Assembly (NCBI GenBank): GCA_944387205.1
Contig: CALXDZ010000104.1
Location: forward strand, 1-35,650
Length of the DNA: 35,650 nucleotides
Reading direction: 5' to 3'
From: an uncultured Oscillospiraceae bacterium
Lineage (GTDB): Bacteria > Bacillota > Clostridia > Oscillospirales > Oscillospiraceae
Positions 15,310 to 23,925 of this stretch are shown in pieces. Both the position numbers and the translations under genes were made by a program. Within the stretch, counting starts at the first letter, position 1. The number at the start of each line of letters is the position of its first letter. Below the pieces are notes generated by a model. The model worked only from the letters and a program-made list of their open reading frames with translations. It did no database searches and was not told where the DNA came from.

Positions 15310-16245
15310 GTGAAACGAAGCAGCTTGCTGCCCGGTCTTTTGCTGGCGCTGGCCCTGACTCTGACGGGCTGCGGCGCCACCCCGTCGGAGGCCTCCTCCG
15401 ACCAGACCCCCGCCCCTCAGGAGGGGCAGTTCGTCTTTACCCGTGAGAATTTCCCCCGGCTCAACGGCTCCACCTCCACTGTCCCCCTGGCCCAGGCCAT
15501 TGCCAGCGTGCTGCTGGGTGAGACCCGGGAGGAAGTGGCGGACCTGACAGAGTTCTCCCGCACCACTCAGTCCTACCGGACCCTGATCTACGGGGAGTCC
15601 GACCTGCTGATCTCCGCCGAGCCTGCGGACTCCATCTGGCAGGAAAAGGAGGACGCCGGCTTTGAGTGGGAAATGGCCCCCTTTGCCATCGACGGTCTGG
15701 TGTTCGTGGTCAATGCCGACAATCCGGTGGACTCCCTGACCACCGAGCAGATCCAGAAGATCTACACCGGCGAGATCACCAACTGGTCCCAGGTGGGCGG
15801 CGACGACGTGGACATCGTCCCCTTCCAGCGCAACGAGGAGGCCGGCAGCCAGACCGCCTTCAAGAATCTGGTGATGAAGGACCTGACCCTCATGACTCCG
15901 CCCACGGACTATGTGGTGGACTCCATGATGGGCCTTATTGAAGCCGTGGAGAGCTATAACGACTCCCCCGGTGCCATCGGCTATACCATGTATTACTACG
16001 CCAACGACATGGAGATGGCTGACGGATTGAAAATTCTGGCGGTGGACGGCGTGACCCCCAGTGCCGACACCATCCGCTCTGGCGCGTATCCCTTTTTGAA
16101 CAACTACTATGTGGTCATGAAGGCCGGCCTTCCCGCCGACGATCCCACCAGCGTGCTCTACCACTGGATCCTTAGCGACGAGGGCCAGAAGCTGGTGAGC
16201 CACGAGGGGTACGTCTCTGTGTCCGCCGTGGAGGATGAGGCATGA
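15310..16245 (+). CDS. PstS-like substrate-binding lipoprotein
   Basis: 311-residue exported lipoprotein. The signal peptide (LLPGLLLALALTLTGC) has the lipobox LTGC with the lipid-anchored Cys at 21. The mature part has the PstS/phosphate-binding pattern: GSTSTVPLAQAI near the start, IDGLVFVVNADNPVDSLTTE, then IYTGEITNWSQVGG, RNEEAGSQTAF and GAIGYTMYYYA. It should bind phosphate or a similar oxyanion outside the membrane. The start is taken as GTG 15310, 11 nt after AAAGGAG; an in-frame GTG at 15298 overlaps that site and is rejected. No pstCAB permease genes are present nearby. Its stop overlaps the next start by 4 nt, so translation is coupled. Ligand identity is inference. Confidence 0.88.
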   Translation: MKRSSLLPGLLLALALTLTGCGATPSEASSDQTPAPQEGQFVFTRENFPRLNGSTSTVPLAQAIASVLLGETREEVADLTEFSRTTQSYRTLIYGESDLLISAEPADSIWQEKEDAGFEWEMAPFAIDGLVFVVNADNPVDSLTTEQIQKIYTGEITNWSQVGGDDVDIVPFQRNEEAGSQTAFKNLVMKDLTLMTPPTDYVVDSMMGLIEAVESYNDSPGAIGYTMYYYANDMEMADGLKILAVDGVTPSADTIRSGAYPFLNNYYVVMKAGLPADDPTSVLYHWILSDEGQKLVSHEGYVSVSAVEDEA

Positions 16246-17777
16246 AAAAGCTCTGGGGACTTCTGGCAGCTCTGCTTTTCCTCAGCGGCTGCGCCGGAGG
16301 ACCGGAAGCGCCCTCCTCCCACGAGCCGGAGGAGGTCTCCCCTGTCTACACCGACTGGTCCAAGCTGACGGACTATGAGGCGCCGCAGCAGCGCTTCACC
16401 CGCCGTTACGCCGGCTTTACCGACCAACTGATCCCGGCGGAGGACTACGGCCCGCTTCTTCCCTATGTGGGTGCCGTCACCGGGGACCGTTACACCAACG
16501 TGGAGAAGTACGGCCTGGTGACCCTGGAGGGCGAGATCGTGACGGACCCGGTGTATACCAACATCTACCGCCCCTGCTACTACGACTATGCCTCCTCTCA
16601 AAGCCAGCTGAACTCCTTCTGGGTGCTGGAACGGTCTGTAGAGCAGGCAGATGGTCAGTGGGAGATGCGCCTGGCCCTGGCCGCTCTGGACGGCAGCTGG
16701 TGCACCGAGGAGGACTTCGTTCACGGCTGGGCACCGGACGCGGAACACTATTTCCTGGTGGACACCCAGGGGGCCCTGTATCTGTGCAGCCAGACGGGAG
16801 AGCTTCAGCTTTGCGTCAGCGCCCAGCGCATGATGGAGCTGTGCGGCGAGAACTGGTATCTCTCCCACGCCGGGGAGGGCGGAACCTCCCTCATCACCGA
16901 GGATAACCAGGGCCGTGTGGATCTTTACACCGGTGCTGTCACCCCTTTGAGCCGCTGCGATTTCTGTACAGGCTGGCACGGGGACAGATGGGCCCTGGCC
17001 AAGCTTGACGGCGCTTACGGCTACCTGGGAGAGGACGGCAGCTGGGTCATCCCGCCCCAGTTCCGCTCCGCCGCAGACTTTCAGGGTGATTATGCCCTGG
17101 CGGACCTGTCTGACGGCACCCATGCTCTCATCGACCGCTCCGGCCAGGTCGTACTGCGGGCCCAAGAGGGCCAGCAGCTCTTCACTTGGCAGGACAAGAG
17201 GGGAAAAATGTGGTATCTCTGCGCTCAGCCTTCGGAGGATTATTCCTCCTACACCCAGATGCGCTGCTTCGATGAGACCCTACGGGAGAACCCGCCGGAG
17301 TGGCTGGAGCCCCAGACAGAGGTCCACACCAGCTCCGGTGTGCTGTACGCCCAGGAGGGAGAGGACTTGCTGTGTTTTGACGGAGAAACGAGCCTTCGGC
17401 TCCCCCTGCCAGAGGGCTTCACCCCCGCCTTTGTCTCCTGGAGCGATGGATATTTCATCGTACAGGACCTGTCCTACCGGGACGCCGTCTGCTATGACAG
17501 TCAGGGGAACATCCTGATCCCTGCCGGCAGCTGGGCCACCATCCTCACCACTCGGGATCCGTCAGAAAGCAGCGTATATTTCCTGTGCCAGAGCTACGGC
17601 TCGGATTACTTCGACCTCTTTGACCACCACGGCCAAAAGCTGGCCGAAGGCATCCATTCCCTGTCCTCTTCTGTCAGCTACGGCCTGGTCCATGTCACCG
17701 ACAGCCTCAGTGACGGCTACCGCACCCTGGACGGCCAGTGGGTGTTCCGGGTCCGGGTCCGGGACAGCGGAGACTAG
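16242..17777 (+). CDS. WG-repeat lipoprotein
   Basis: 511-residue lipoprotein with signal peptide and lipobox LSGC (Cys 17). The mature protein holds several WG-type beta repeats, e.g. EKYGLVTLEGEIVTDPVYTN (about 86-105) and GAYGYLGEDGSWVIPPQF with its neighbour ALIDRSGQVVL (about 257-305), and a last copy near the C-terminus (YGLVHV...YRTLDGQWVF). WG-repeat proteins are often surface or periplasm-like binding scaffolds of unknown function. The start overlaps the stop of the PstS-like gene (ATGA), so the two lipoproteins are made together and may form a complex or a sensing pair; that is inference. Confidence 0.85.
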   Translation: MKKLWGLLAALLFLSGCAGGPEAPSSHEPEEVSPVYTDWSKLTDYEAPQQRFTRRYAGFTDQLIPAEDYGPLLPYVGAVTGDRYTNVEKYGLVTLEGEIVTDPVYTNIYRPCYYDYASSQSQLNSFWVLERSVEQADGQWEMRLALAALDGSWCTEEDFVHGWAPDAEHYFLVDTQGALYLCSQTGELQLCVSAQRMMELCGENWYLSHAGEGGTSLITEDNQGRVDLYTGAVTPLSRCDFCTGWHGDRWALAKLDGAYGYLGEDGSWVIPPQFRSAADFQGDYALADLSDGTHALIDRSGQVVLRAQEGQQLFTWQDKRGKMWYLCAQPSEDYSSYTQMRCFDETLRENPPEWLEPQTEVHTSSGVLYAQEGEDLLCFDGETSLRLPLPEGFTPAFVSWSDGYFIVQDLSYRDAVCYDSQGNILIPAGSWATILTTRDPSESSVYFLCQSYGSDYFDLFDHHGQKLAEGIHSLSSSVSYGLVHVTDSLSDGYRTLDGQWVFRVRVRDSGD

Positions 17778-17804
17778 ACATACCCCTACAAAGGAGAAGA
17801 TCCT

Positions 17805-18257
17805 ATGCGTATTTTGATCAGTGCCTGTCTGCTGGGTACCTGCTGCCGCTATGACGGCGGCGGGAATCGACAGGAGTGGGTAGCGGAACTGGGACAGCGC
17901 CATGAGCTGGTACCTGTGTGCCCTGAACAGTTGGGCGGCCTGTCTACCCCTCGCCCGCCTGCGGAACGGCAGGGGGACCGGGTGGTGACAAGCACCGGCG
18001 GCGACGTCACCGCCGCCTACGAAAAGGGCGCGGCGGAGACCCTGGCGCTGGCCAAGCTCCTGAACTGCCAGGCAGCCATACTCAAAGAACGCAGCCCCTC
18101 CTGCGGACGGGGCACCATCTACGACGGCACCTTTTCCCACACCCAGGTCCCCGGCGACGGAGTTACCGCCCGGCGCCTGCTGGAAGCTGGTATCCCGGTA
18201 TACGGGGAATCCCAGGTACCTCAAGCCTTTCTAGACTTAGAGGGTGCGGATTTGTGA
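17805..18257 (+). CDS. DUF523 / TudS-type iron-sulfur protein
   Basis: 150-residue DUF523 protein. The family includes TudS, a [4Fe-4S] enzyme that removes sulfur from thiouracil. The likely cluster cysteines are C8 (ISACLLG), C39 (VPVCPEQLGGLSTPR) and C100 (ERSPSCG); C13/C14 lie next to the first. AAAGGAG precedes the ATG. It follows the WG-repeat gene by 27 nt and could be read through from it, but functional linkage is not obvious. Desulfidase activity is known for a few members only, so the substrate here is an inference. Confidence 0.88.
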   Translation: MRILISACLLGTCCRYDGGGNRQEWVAELGQRHELVPVCPEQLGGLSTPRPPAERQGDRVVTSTGGDVTAAYEKGAAETLALAKLLNCQAAILKERSPSCGRGTIYDGTFSHTQVPGDGVTARRLLEAGIPVYGESQVPQAFLDLEGADL

Positions 18258-18270
18258 CTTTACACAGCAA

Positions 18271-18309
18271 AACGGAGACTGCCAAAAAGGCAGTCTCCGT
18301 TCTATTTTT
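18271..18309. terminator. Terminator between convergent genes
   Basis: Perfect 13-bp stem AACGGAGACTGCC/GGCAGTCTCCGTT, loop AAAAA, followed by CTATTTTT on the + strand. Terminates the DUF523 gene and possibly, from the other side, the hydrolase gene. Confidence 0.88.
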
Positions 18310-18311
18310 CC

Positions 18312-19064
18312 CTATGCATTCTTGAGAAAGAAGCCCGCCGCCAGCCTCAAGACCTGCTCCGGCACACCGGGCCCTGCCAGGGAGTGTCCCTCGCCAGGGA
18401 ACACGGTCAGCTCCGCTTCCTTCTCCCGTGCAAAACGGCGGGCAGCCTCCGGCGAGGCCACCGCATCCTCCGCCCCGTGGACCATGGCCAGCTCTGCCAT
18501 TCCCGGCTCATAGACCTCCCACACGCTGTGGGCTATCAGGTCAGCGGCAAAGGTCTCCGTCATCCAAATGGGCCGGTCATAGCCCTCCTCCGCCAGGAAG
18601 TCCCCGGCCCTGCCCAGCAGCGCCCGCCCCTGGTCCAGAAAGTCCCGGTAAATGGCCGGCATGTCCACCGCCGCGCTGCGCAAAAAGGCTCTCTTTCCGA
18701 CGTGGGGCCGGGTGGACAGGTAGTGCAAAATCACATAGGCGCCAAAGCTCGAGCCGAAGTAGACCACCTGGGCATGGGGACACAGCTGCCGGGCCCGTGC
18801 CTCCGCCGTCGCCAGATCGTCCAAGCAGCCCTCCACCGTCAGCTCCCGGCTGTCCTGGTGGCTCTCCCCGTGGCCGGGGAAGTCAAAGGTCAGCACACCG
18901 ATTCCCTGACGAGGCAGCTTCGCCAGCGCCCGCCGGGCCGTCTCTCCATCCTTTCCAGAGCCAAAGCCGTGGGTCAGCACACAGAGCGTCTGCTCCTCCC
19001 CTGTCAGCGTATGCACACAGGGCACCGGAAATCCGCTCTTGCCAGGAAGCCACTCTCTCCGCAT
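18312..19064 (-). CDS. Alpha/beta hydrolase (serine esterase type)
   Basis: 250-residue cytoplasmic alpha/beta hydrolase. THGFGSGKDG (31-40) supplies the oxyanion hole, GSS106FG is the nucleophile elbow, D200 in VHGAEDAVA and H227 in PGEGHSLAG complete the triad. The pattern DFPGHGESHQD is typical of acyl esterase/lysophospholipase-type members. The start at 19064 (MRREWLPGK) has AAAGGAG 9 nt upstream; the longer frame to 19121 would cross the promoter at 19104-19132. The substrate cannot be predicted. Nothing in the immediate neighbourhood suggests a pathway. Confidence 0.88.
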   Translation of the reverse strand: MRREWLPGKSGFPVPCVHTLTGEEQTLCVLTHGFGSGKDGETARRALAKLPRQGIGVLTFDFPGHGESHQDSRELTVEGCLDDLATAEARARQLCPHAQVVYFGSSFGAYVILHYLSTRPHVGKRAFLRSAAVDMPAIYRDFLDQGRALLGRAGDFLAEEGYDRPIWMTETFAADLIAHSVWEVYEPGMAELAMVHGAEDAVASPEAARRFAREKEAELTVFPGEGHSLAGPGVPEQVLRLAAGFFLKNA

Positions 19065-19103
19065 CCCTTTTCGCTCCTTTCCCAAGGTGGTTTTCTTATG
19101 GTT

Positions 19104-19132
19104 AGTATACCACTCACACATGCCTTTGGCAA
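19104..19132 (-). promoter_or_regulatory. Promoter of the alpha/beta hydrolase gene
   Basis: On the - strand TTGCCA (19127-19132), 17-nt spacer, TATACT (19104-19109). Confidence 0.75.
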
Positions 19133-19258
19133 TTTTTCCACCATTTCATTTGCCGGATCATACCTTCCTCGCTTTCAAAAAGCACAATATATTATCCTTT
19201 TCATCTCTTTTATATATCTTTTTTTATATTAGACAACATTCTGTTTGAAAATTTTTTC

Positions 19259-19304
19259 TTGACATATATCGGCGGCCGATCTATTATATAGACAATCGAT
19301 ATAT
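19259..19304 (+). promoter_or_regulatory. padR promoter with inverted-repeat operator candidates
   Basis: TTGACA (19259-19264), 17-nt spacer, TATTAT (19282-19287). The spacer holds ATCGGC-G-GCCGAT (19268-19280), a perfect 13-bp palindrome. A wider inverted repeat ATATATCG (19264-19271)/CGATATAT (19297-19304) brackets the -10. Both suit binding by the encoded dimeric PadR repressor, giving autoregulation. Confidence 0.75.
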
Positions 19305-19319
19305 CAGGAGGGATGACCT

Positions 19320-19664
19320 ATGGCCATCGACAACAGCCTCCTCTCCGGCAGCACCACCCTGCTGGTGCTCAAGCTGCTGGAGGACGGGGAGATGTACGGC
19401 TATCAGATGATCGAAGAGCTGCGCCGCCGCTCGGACCGGACCTTTGAGCTCAAGGCGGGGACCCTCTATCCCCTGCTCCACACCCTGGAGCAGCAGGGCT
19501 GGGTGACGGCCCGGGAGCAGTCCGGCAGCGACACCGCCCGGCCTCGGCGCTATTACGCCCTTACAGAAGCAGGACGGGGCCAGCTGGCCCAAAAGGAGGC
19601 AGAGTGGCGTACTTATGCTGCCGCTGTCACCCAGGTATTGGAGGGAGGTGCCTGCCTTGCCTGA
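19320..19664 (+). CDS. PadR-family transcriptional repressor
   Basis: 114-residue winged-helix regulator of the short PadR subfamily. Family features are the N-terminal STTLLVLKLLEDGEMYGYQM (about 11-30), the recognition region LKAGTLYPLLHTLEQQGWV (about 44-62) and the wing with RPRRYYALTEAGRGQL. These repressors bind palindromes over their own promoters and often respond to membrane or cell-wall stress or to small compounds. AGGAGGG precedes the ATG. The last 8 nt overlap the next gene, a common arrangement in which a PadR gene is translationally coupled to a gene for a membrane protein with a regulatory N-terminal helix bundle. Confidence 0.94.
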   Translation: MAIDNSLLSGSTTLLVLKLLEDGEMYGYQMIEELRRRSDRTFELKAGTLYPLLHTLEQQGWVTAREQSGSDTARPRRYYALTEAGRGQLAQKEAEWRTYAAAVTQVLEGGACLA

Positions 19665-21030
19665 GCGCATGGAGCAATTTTTGGACACGGCCATGGACCA
19701 GGTCCGCTGGAAGCGGGCCAAAGCGCCCCTGCGCCGTGAGCTGGAGACCCACCTGTTGGATCAGCAGGACGCCTGCCTGGAGCAGGGCATGGCCCCTGAA
19801 GAGGCCCAGGCGGAGGCGGTACGCCAGATGGGTGACCCGGTGGTCGTGGGACAGGAGCTGGACCGGGTCCACCGGCCGCAGCCCCAGTGGGGACTGCTGG
19901 GGTTGACGCTGCTTCTGGCCCTCACCGGCGGCATTCTGCGGGTGGGGCTGACTGCTGCCATGCCGGACGCCATCCAGGTGTCCCAGACCGTACTGGCTCT
20001 CCTTTTGGGCTGCGGGTGCCTGCTGGGAGCCTATTTCCTGGACTATACCTTCTTAGGCCGTTATGCCCGGATAGTCTACTGGGGCGCTGTAGTCCTGGGA
20101 GGATTGTCTCTGATTTTTTCCCCAAACTATAACAACGCCTCCTATTACACCCGGTATGTGGTGCTGCTCTATCCCGTGGCATATGCCGCCCTGGTCTACG
20201 CTCTGCGGGGCAAGGGCTGGAAGGGACTGGCGCTGGCGATTTTGGGCGGCGTGCCCCTGGCTGTTATCGCCATGCTGGCGCCCTATCTTCTGGGGCTGGT
20301 GATCCTGCTTGTCACCGGTGCGCTTCTCTTGCTGTGCGCTGTGTGCCGGGACTGGTTCGGCGTGGGAAAGCACGCAGGGACCCTGGCCCTGGTGCTCCTT
20401 TTGCTGCTCTGCGGCGCCCTCTTCCTCCGCTGGGGACTCCCTTATTTCCAAGCCCAGATCGCTTTGCTGCTCCACCCGGAGGCGGAAGCGCTGGGCAGAG
20501 GGTACATGGCCACCGCCATCCAGAGCGCCCTGGCAGGCGCCCAGTGGCTGGGGGAGGGTACCATCGGCGGTTTCTTCGGGGATTCCAGCACCCCCTACTG
20601 GATGCTGGTGCCTGAGTCCGGCCGGGATGCCCTGCTGACCACGCTGATCCACCACCTAGGCTGGATGCCCTTCCTGGCGCTGATGCTGACGGTGGCAGGG
20701 ACTCTGGCGTGGGTGCTGGTGAAATGCCTGCGGCAGAAAAATGAGCTAGGGCGACTGGTCTCTCTGGCGGTGGTGCTGACCCTGGGGCTCCAGGCGGTGT
20801 CCAGCCTTCTTTTGAACCTGGGCTATCCCTTCACCAGCGGCACCTTCCCGCTGCTGGTGGGCAATCTCCACTCCATTTTGGACATGGGCCTCCTGGGCCT
20901 TGCCCTCTCTGTATTCCGGCAGGAAAAAATGCCCCTGCCCGCGATCTCCTCTCCTCTGCCCGGTCCGCTCCGGCGGCCTGTGGTCACCTGGCGGGACGGC
21001 GAGCTGGTCATCGCCCTGCGCCGGAACTGA
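19657..21030 (+). CDS. FtsW/RodA-like membrane protein with permease-prefix N-terminus
   Basis: 457-residue polytopic protein. Residues ~1-65 form a soluble helical prefix (permease prefix/HAAS-like: DTAMDQVRWKRAKAPLRREL, then EEAQAEAVRQMGDP) normally found in proteins encoded beside PadR. The rest has about ten hydrophobic spans. The late segment SGRDALLTTLIHHLGWM resembles the FtsW/RodA/SpoVE motif before a membrane helix, so a lipid-II polymerase or flippase-like role is possible. The start is set at TTG 19657, 6 nt after GGAGGTG and overlapping padR by 8 nt; an ATG at 19669 is 18 nt from that site and less likely. It ends in a long terminator hairpin. Catalytic competence is uncertain because the core is divergent. 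Confidence 0.78.
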   Translation: MPERMEQFLDTAMDQVRWKRAKAPLRRELETHLLDQQDACLEQGMAPEEAQAEAVRQMGDPVVVGQELDRVHRPQPQWGLLGLTLLLALTGGILRVGLTAAMPDAIQVSQTVLALLLGCGCLLGAYFLDYTFLGRYARIVYWGAVVLGGLSLIFSPNYNNASYYTRYVVLLYPVAYAALVYALRGKGWKGLALAILGGVPLAVIAMLAPYLLGLVILLVTGALLLLCAVCRDWFGVGKHAGTLALVLLLLLCGALFLRWGLPYFQAQIALLLHPEAEALGRGYMATAIQSALAGAQWLGEGTIGGFFGDSSTPYWMLVPESGRDALLTTLIHHLGWMPFLALMLTVAGTLAWVLVKCLRQKNELGRLVSLAVVLTLGLQAVSSLLLNLGYPFTSGTFPLLVGNLHSILDMGLLGLALSVFRQEKMPLPAISSPLPGPLRRPVVTWRDGELVIALRRN

Positions 21031-21040
21031 TCCTTACTAA

Positions 21041-21078
21041 AAAAGCCGCGGCACGGAATGCTCCGTGCCGCGGCTTTT
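21041..21078. terminator. Bidirectional terminator
   Basis: Seventeen-base-pair perfect stem (AAAAGCCGCGGCACGGA and complement) with a four-base loop, giving A/T tracts on both strands. Lies between the FtsW-like gene (+) and the DUF6472 gene (-). Confidence 0.92.
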
Positions 21079-21086
21079 CAAGGGCT

Positions 21087-21260
21087 TTACTGCCGCCGGG
21101 CGGTGGCATAGTCATCGCCCCGGCGGTAAAAGGGACAGGCGCTGGCCGATGAGGACAAAAAGCGGGCCATCTCATCCTCATCCAGATCCATCTGGCAGAC
21201 AAAGGCTTCCAGCTCCTCATCGTAGTCATAGTGCACGCACTCTTCACAGGGGTCTGCCAT
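21087..21260 (-). CDS. Small Cys-containing acidic protein, DUF6472-like
   Basis: 57-residue protein. It starts MADPCEECVHYDYDEELEAF, continues with an acidic MDLDEDEMARFL and ends CPFYRRGDDYATARRQ. The CxxC pair, a third Cys at 22 and a fourth at 42 (ACPF) suggest a small metal site. The pattern matches DUF6472 as I remember it, a short Clostridia family of unknown function. The ATG lies 2 nt after the stop of the DUF3343-like gene on the same strand, so the two are translated as a pair. Confidence 0.82.
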   Translation of the reverse strand: MADPCEECVHYDYDEELEAFVCQMDLDEDEMARFLSSSASACPFYRRGDDYATARRQ

Positions 21261-21262
21261 CG

Positions 21263-21499
21263 TTACACCAGCTCCTCATAAAATCCTTCCGCATCCAGCT
21301 GATGCTCCGCCACCAGAGCCTCCAGCTGAGGTCGGGCATCCGTAGGCGCCATCCAGCACAGCCCGCAGTCCGCCGTGATGCTCCGGGGCACGGGGATCAG
21401 CCGGCCAGGGGCTTCCTGGGCCTTGCAGTATTTCTCCATAGCCATAGCGCCGGCGGTGGTGTGAAAAGTCACCAGCAGTTTCATGCTCTTTTCCCGCAT
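21263..21499 (-). CDS. DUF3343 (putative Se/S carrier-like) protein
   Basis: 78-residue protein of the DUF3343 family, described as putative selenium/sulfur carrier-like. The pattern LLVTFHTTAGAMAMEKYCK, then PGRLIPVPRSITADCGLCW with a C-x-x-C pair is characteristic. The ATG at 21499 has AGGAGG 8 nt upstream and is preferred over the internal Met five codons later; the longer open frame to 21547 lacks support. It is first in a two-gene unit with the DUF6472-like gene. No selenium metabolism genes are visible nearby, so the family description should be read cautiously. Confidence 0.87.
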   Translation of the reverse strand: MREKSMKLLVTFHTTAGAMAMEKYCKAQEAPGRLIPVPRSITADCGLCWMAPTDARPQLEALVAEHQLDAEGFYEELV

Positions 21500-21589
21500 G
21501 GGTCGTTCCTCCTGTTCCCTCCGCTTCCTCCCATCCGGGAGCGGCAAAGGGTCACTTCATGGGGCAGATAGTCTTCCGCCCTTCGTTTT

Positions 21590-21618
21590 AGTGTAACACA
21601 GCGCCGGCGCGGGCGCAA
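21590..21618 (-). promoter_or_regulatory. Promoter of the DUF3343/DUF6472 pair
   Basis: On the - strand TTGCGC (21613-21618), 17-nt spacer, TACACT (21590-21595). The spacer is very GC-rich. The ~85-nt leader contains ATG-AAG-TGA, a two-codon frame without an evident ribosome site. Confidence 0.55.
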
Positions 21619-21670
21619 GGGCTCCGCCCCGCCTTTTTCCTGCCCCTTCTCCCAAATTTTCCCGCCCATC

Positions 21671-21699
21671 TTGACAGGAGGAAGCATCCCTCCTAAAAT
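21671..21699 (+). promoter_or_regulatory. Promoter of the lysA-like gene with inverted repeat in spacer
   Basis: Consensus TTGACA (21671-21676), 17-nt spacer, TAAAAT (21694-21699). The whole spacer is flanked by GGAGG and CCTCC (21677-21681/21689-21693), an inverted repeat that would be a natural repressor site. Confidence 0.8.
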
Positions 21700-21750
21700 A
21701 ATAGAGAATATCGCCCTTTGGGCAACACAAGAGAAATTCGAGGTCGCAGG

Positions 21751-23010
21751 ATGAAAACACCATTTGTTACGCTGGATCAGCTCAAGGCCATTACGGCCCA
21801 ATACCCCACCCCCTTCCACATCTATGACGAGAAGGGCATCCGTGAAAATGCCCGCCGCCTGAAGGCGGCGTTTGCCTGGAATCCCGGCTACCGGGAATAT
21901 TTTGCCGTCAAGGCCACGCCCACTCCAGCCATTTTGAAGCTGCTCAAGGAGGAGGGCTGCGGCGCGGACTGCTCCTCTCTGACGGAGCTGATGATGTCTG
22001 ACCGATGCGGCATCCGGGGCGAGGACATCATGTTCTCCTCCAACGACACGCCGGAGGAGGAGTTCCGCCTGGCCGCCCAGCTGGGCGCCATCATCAATCT
22101 GGACGACATCACCCACATCGACTATCTCCACCGCCTTTTGGGCCGGATGCCGGAGAAGATGTGCTGCCGCTTCAACCCCGGCGGTGTGTTCACTCTGGGG
22201 GACACCCGGGAGGGCTTCCAGGTCATGGACACCCCCGGTGACGCCAAGTACGGCATGACCCGGGAGCAGCTCTTTGAGGCCTTCCGGCAGCTCAAGGCCT
22301 TGGGCGTCAAGGAATTTGGCCTGCACTCCTTCCTGGCCTCCAACACCCTCTCCAACGACTACTACCCCGCCCTGGCCCGGATCCTCTTCCATCTGGCGGT
22401 GGAGCTGCAGAAGGAGACCGGCTGCCATATCTCCTTCATCAACCTCTCCGGCGGCATCGGCATCCCTTATCAGCCTGACCAAACGGCCAACGACATTGCC
22501 GTTATCGGTGAGGGCGTACGGCAGGTCTATGAGGAAGTACTCACCGCCAACGGCATGGGCGACGTGGCCCTCTACACGGAGCTGGGCCGGTTCATGCTGG
22601 GGCCCTACGGACATCTGGTCACCACAGTGCTCCACGAAAAGCACACCTACAAGGATTATGTGGGCGTGGACGCCTGCGCCTGCAACCTGATGCGGCCGGC
22701 CATGTACGGCGCCTATCACCACATCACCGTCATGGGCAAGGAGGAGCTCCCCTGTGACCACAAATACGATGTGGCCGGCTCCTTGTGCGAAAACAACGAT
22801 AAGTTCGCCGTGGATCGGATGCTGCCCAAGGTGGACATCGGCGATTTGCTGGTGATCCACGACACCGGCGCCCACGGCTTCTCCATGGGCTACAACTACA
22901 ACGGCAAACTCCGCTCCGCCGAGCTGCTGCTGCGGGAGGACGGCTCTGTGCAGCTCATTCGCCGGGCGGAGACCCCGGAGGACTACTTCGCCACGCTCCT
23001 TTGGGATTGA
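21751..23010 (+). CDS. lysA: Diaminopimelate decarboxylase-family PLP enzyme
   Basis: 419-residue fold-type III PLP decarboxylase, most likely meso-diaminopimelate decarboxylase, which makes lysine. K54 in YFAVKATPTPA is the PLP lysine; NLSGGIGIPY is the phosphate-binding glycine loop; DVAGSLCENNDKFA holds the active-site Cys; YNYNGKLRSAELLL lies near the end. The usual HxGS reads HSFLAS and the usual EPGR reads ELGR, so it belongs to a divergent branch. A related decarboxylase acting on another diamino acid is therefore possible, and the neighbouring nitrilase-type gene leaves a polyamine-type route open. The ATG at 21751 follows GAGGT by 7 nt and gives MKTPFVTLDQL; a longer frame would overlap the leader. 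Confidence 0.8.
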   Translation: MKTPFVTLDQLKAITAQYPTPFHIYDEKGIRENARRLKAAFAWNPGYREYFAVKATPTPAILKLLKEEGCGADCSSLTELMMSDRCGIRGEDIMFSSNDTPEEEFRLAAQLGAIINLDDITHIDYLHRLLGRMPEKMCCRFNPGGVFTLGDTREGFQVMDTPGDAKYGMTREQLFEAFRQLKALGVKEFGLHSFLASNTLSNDYYPALARILFHLAVELQKETGCHISFINLSGGIGIPYQPDQTANDIAVIGEGVRQVYEEVLTANGMGDVALYTELGRFMLGPYGHLVTTVLHEKHTYKDYVGVDACACNLMRPAMYGAYHHITVMGKEELPCDHKYDVAGSLCENNDKFAVDRMLPKVDIGDLLVIHDTGAHGFSMGYNYNGKLRSAELLLREDGSVQLIRRAETPEDYFATLLWD

Positions 23011-23044
23011 TCTCCTCCAGCACAAAGTTGGAGGCGGAGAAAGG

Positions 23045-23872
<828 letters not shown>

Positions 23873-23881
23873 AACAGCACA

Positions 23882-23921
23882 AAAAAGCACAGAGGGAAAA
23901 TTCCCTCTGTGCTTTTTGTTT
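23882..23921. terminator. Bidirectional terminator
   Basis: Long stem AAAAAGCACAGAGGGAA with its complement and a minimal loop, followed by TTTTTGTTTTT on the + strand and flanked by A-rich sequence on the other side. Sits between the nitrilase gene (+) and the penicillin-binding protein gene (-). Confidence 0.92.
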
Positions 23922-23925
23922 TTAC

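Noticed and set aside
21008-21247. 79-codon - strand frame downstream of the FtsW-like gene
   Set aside because: It runs through the terminator hairpin and has no motif. The real gene is the 57-codon frame at 21087-21260, with conserved cysteines and tight coupling to the DUF3343 gene.
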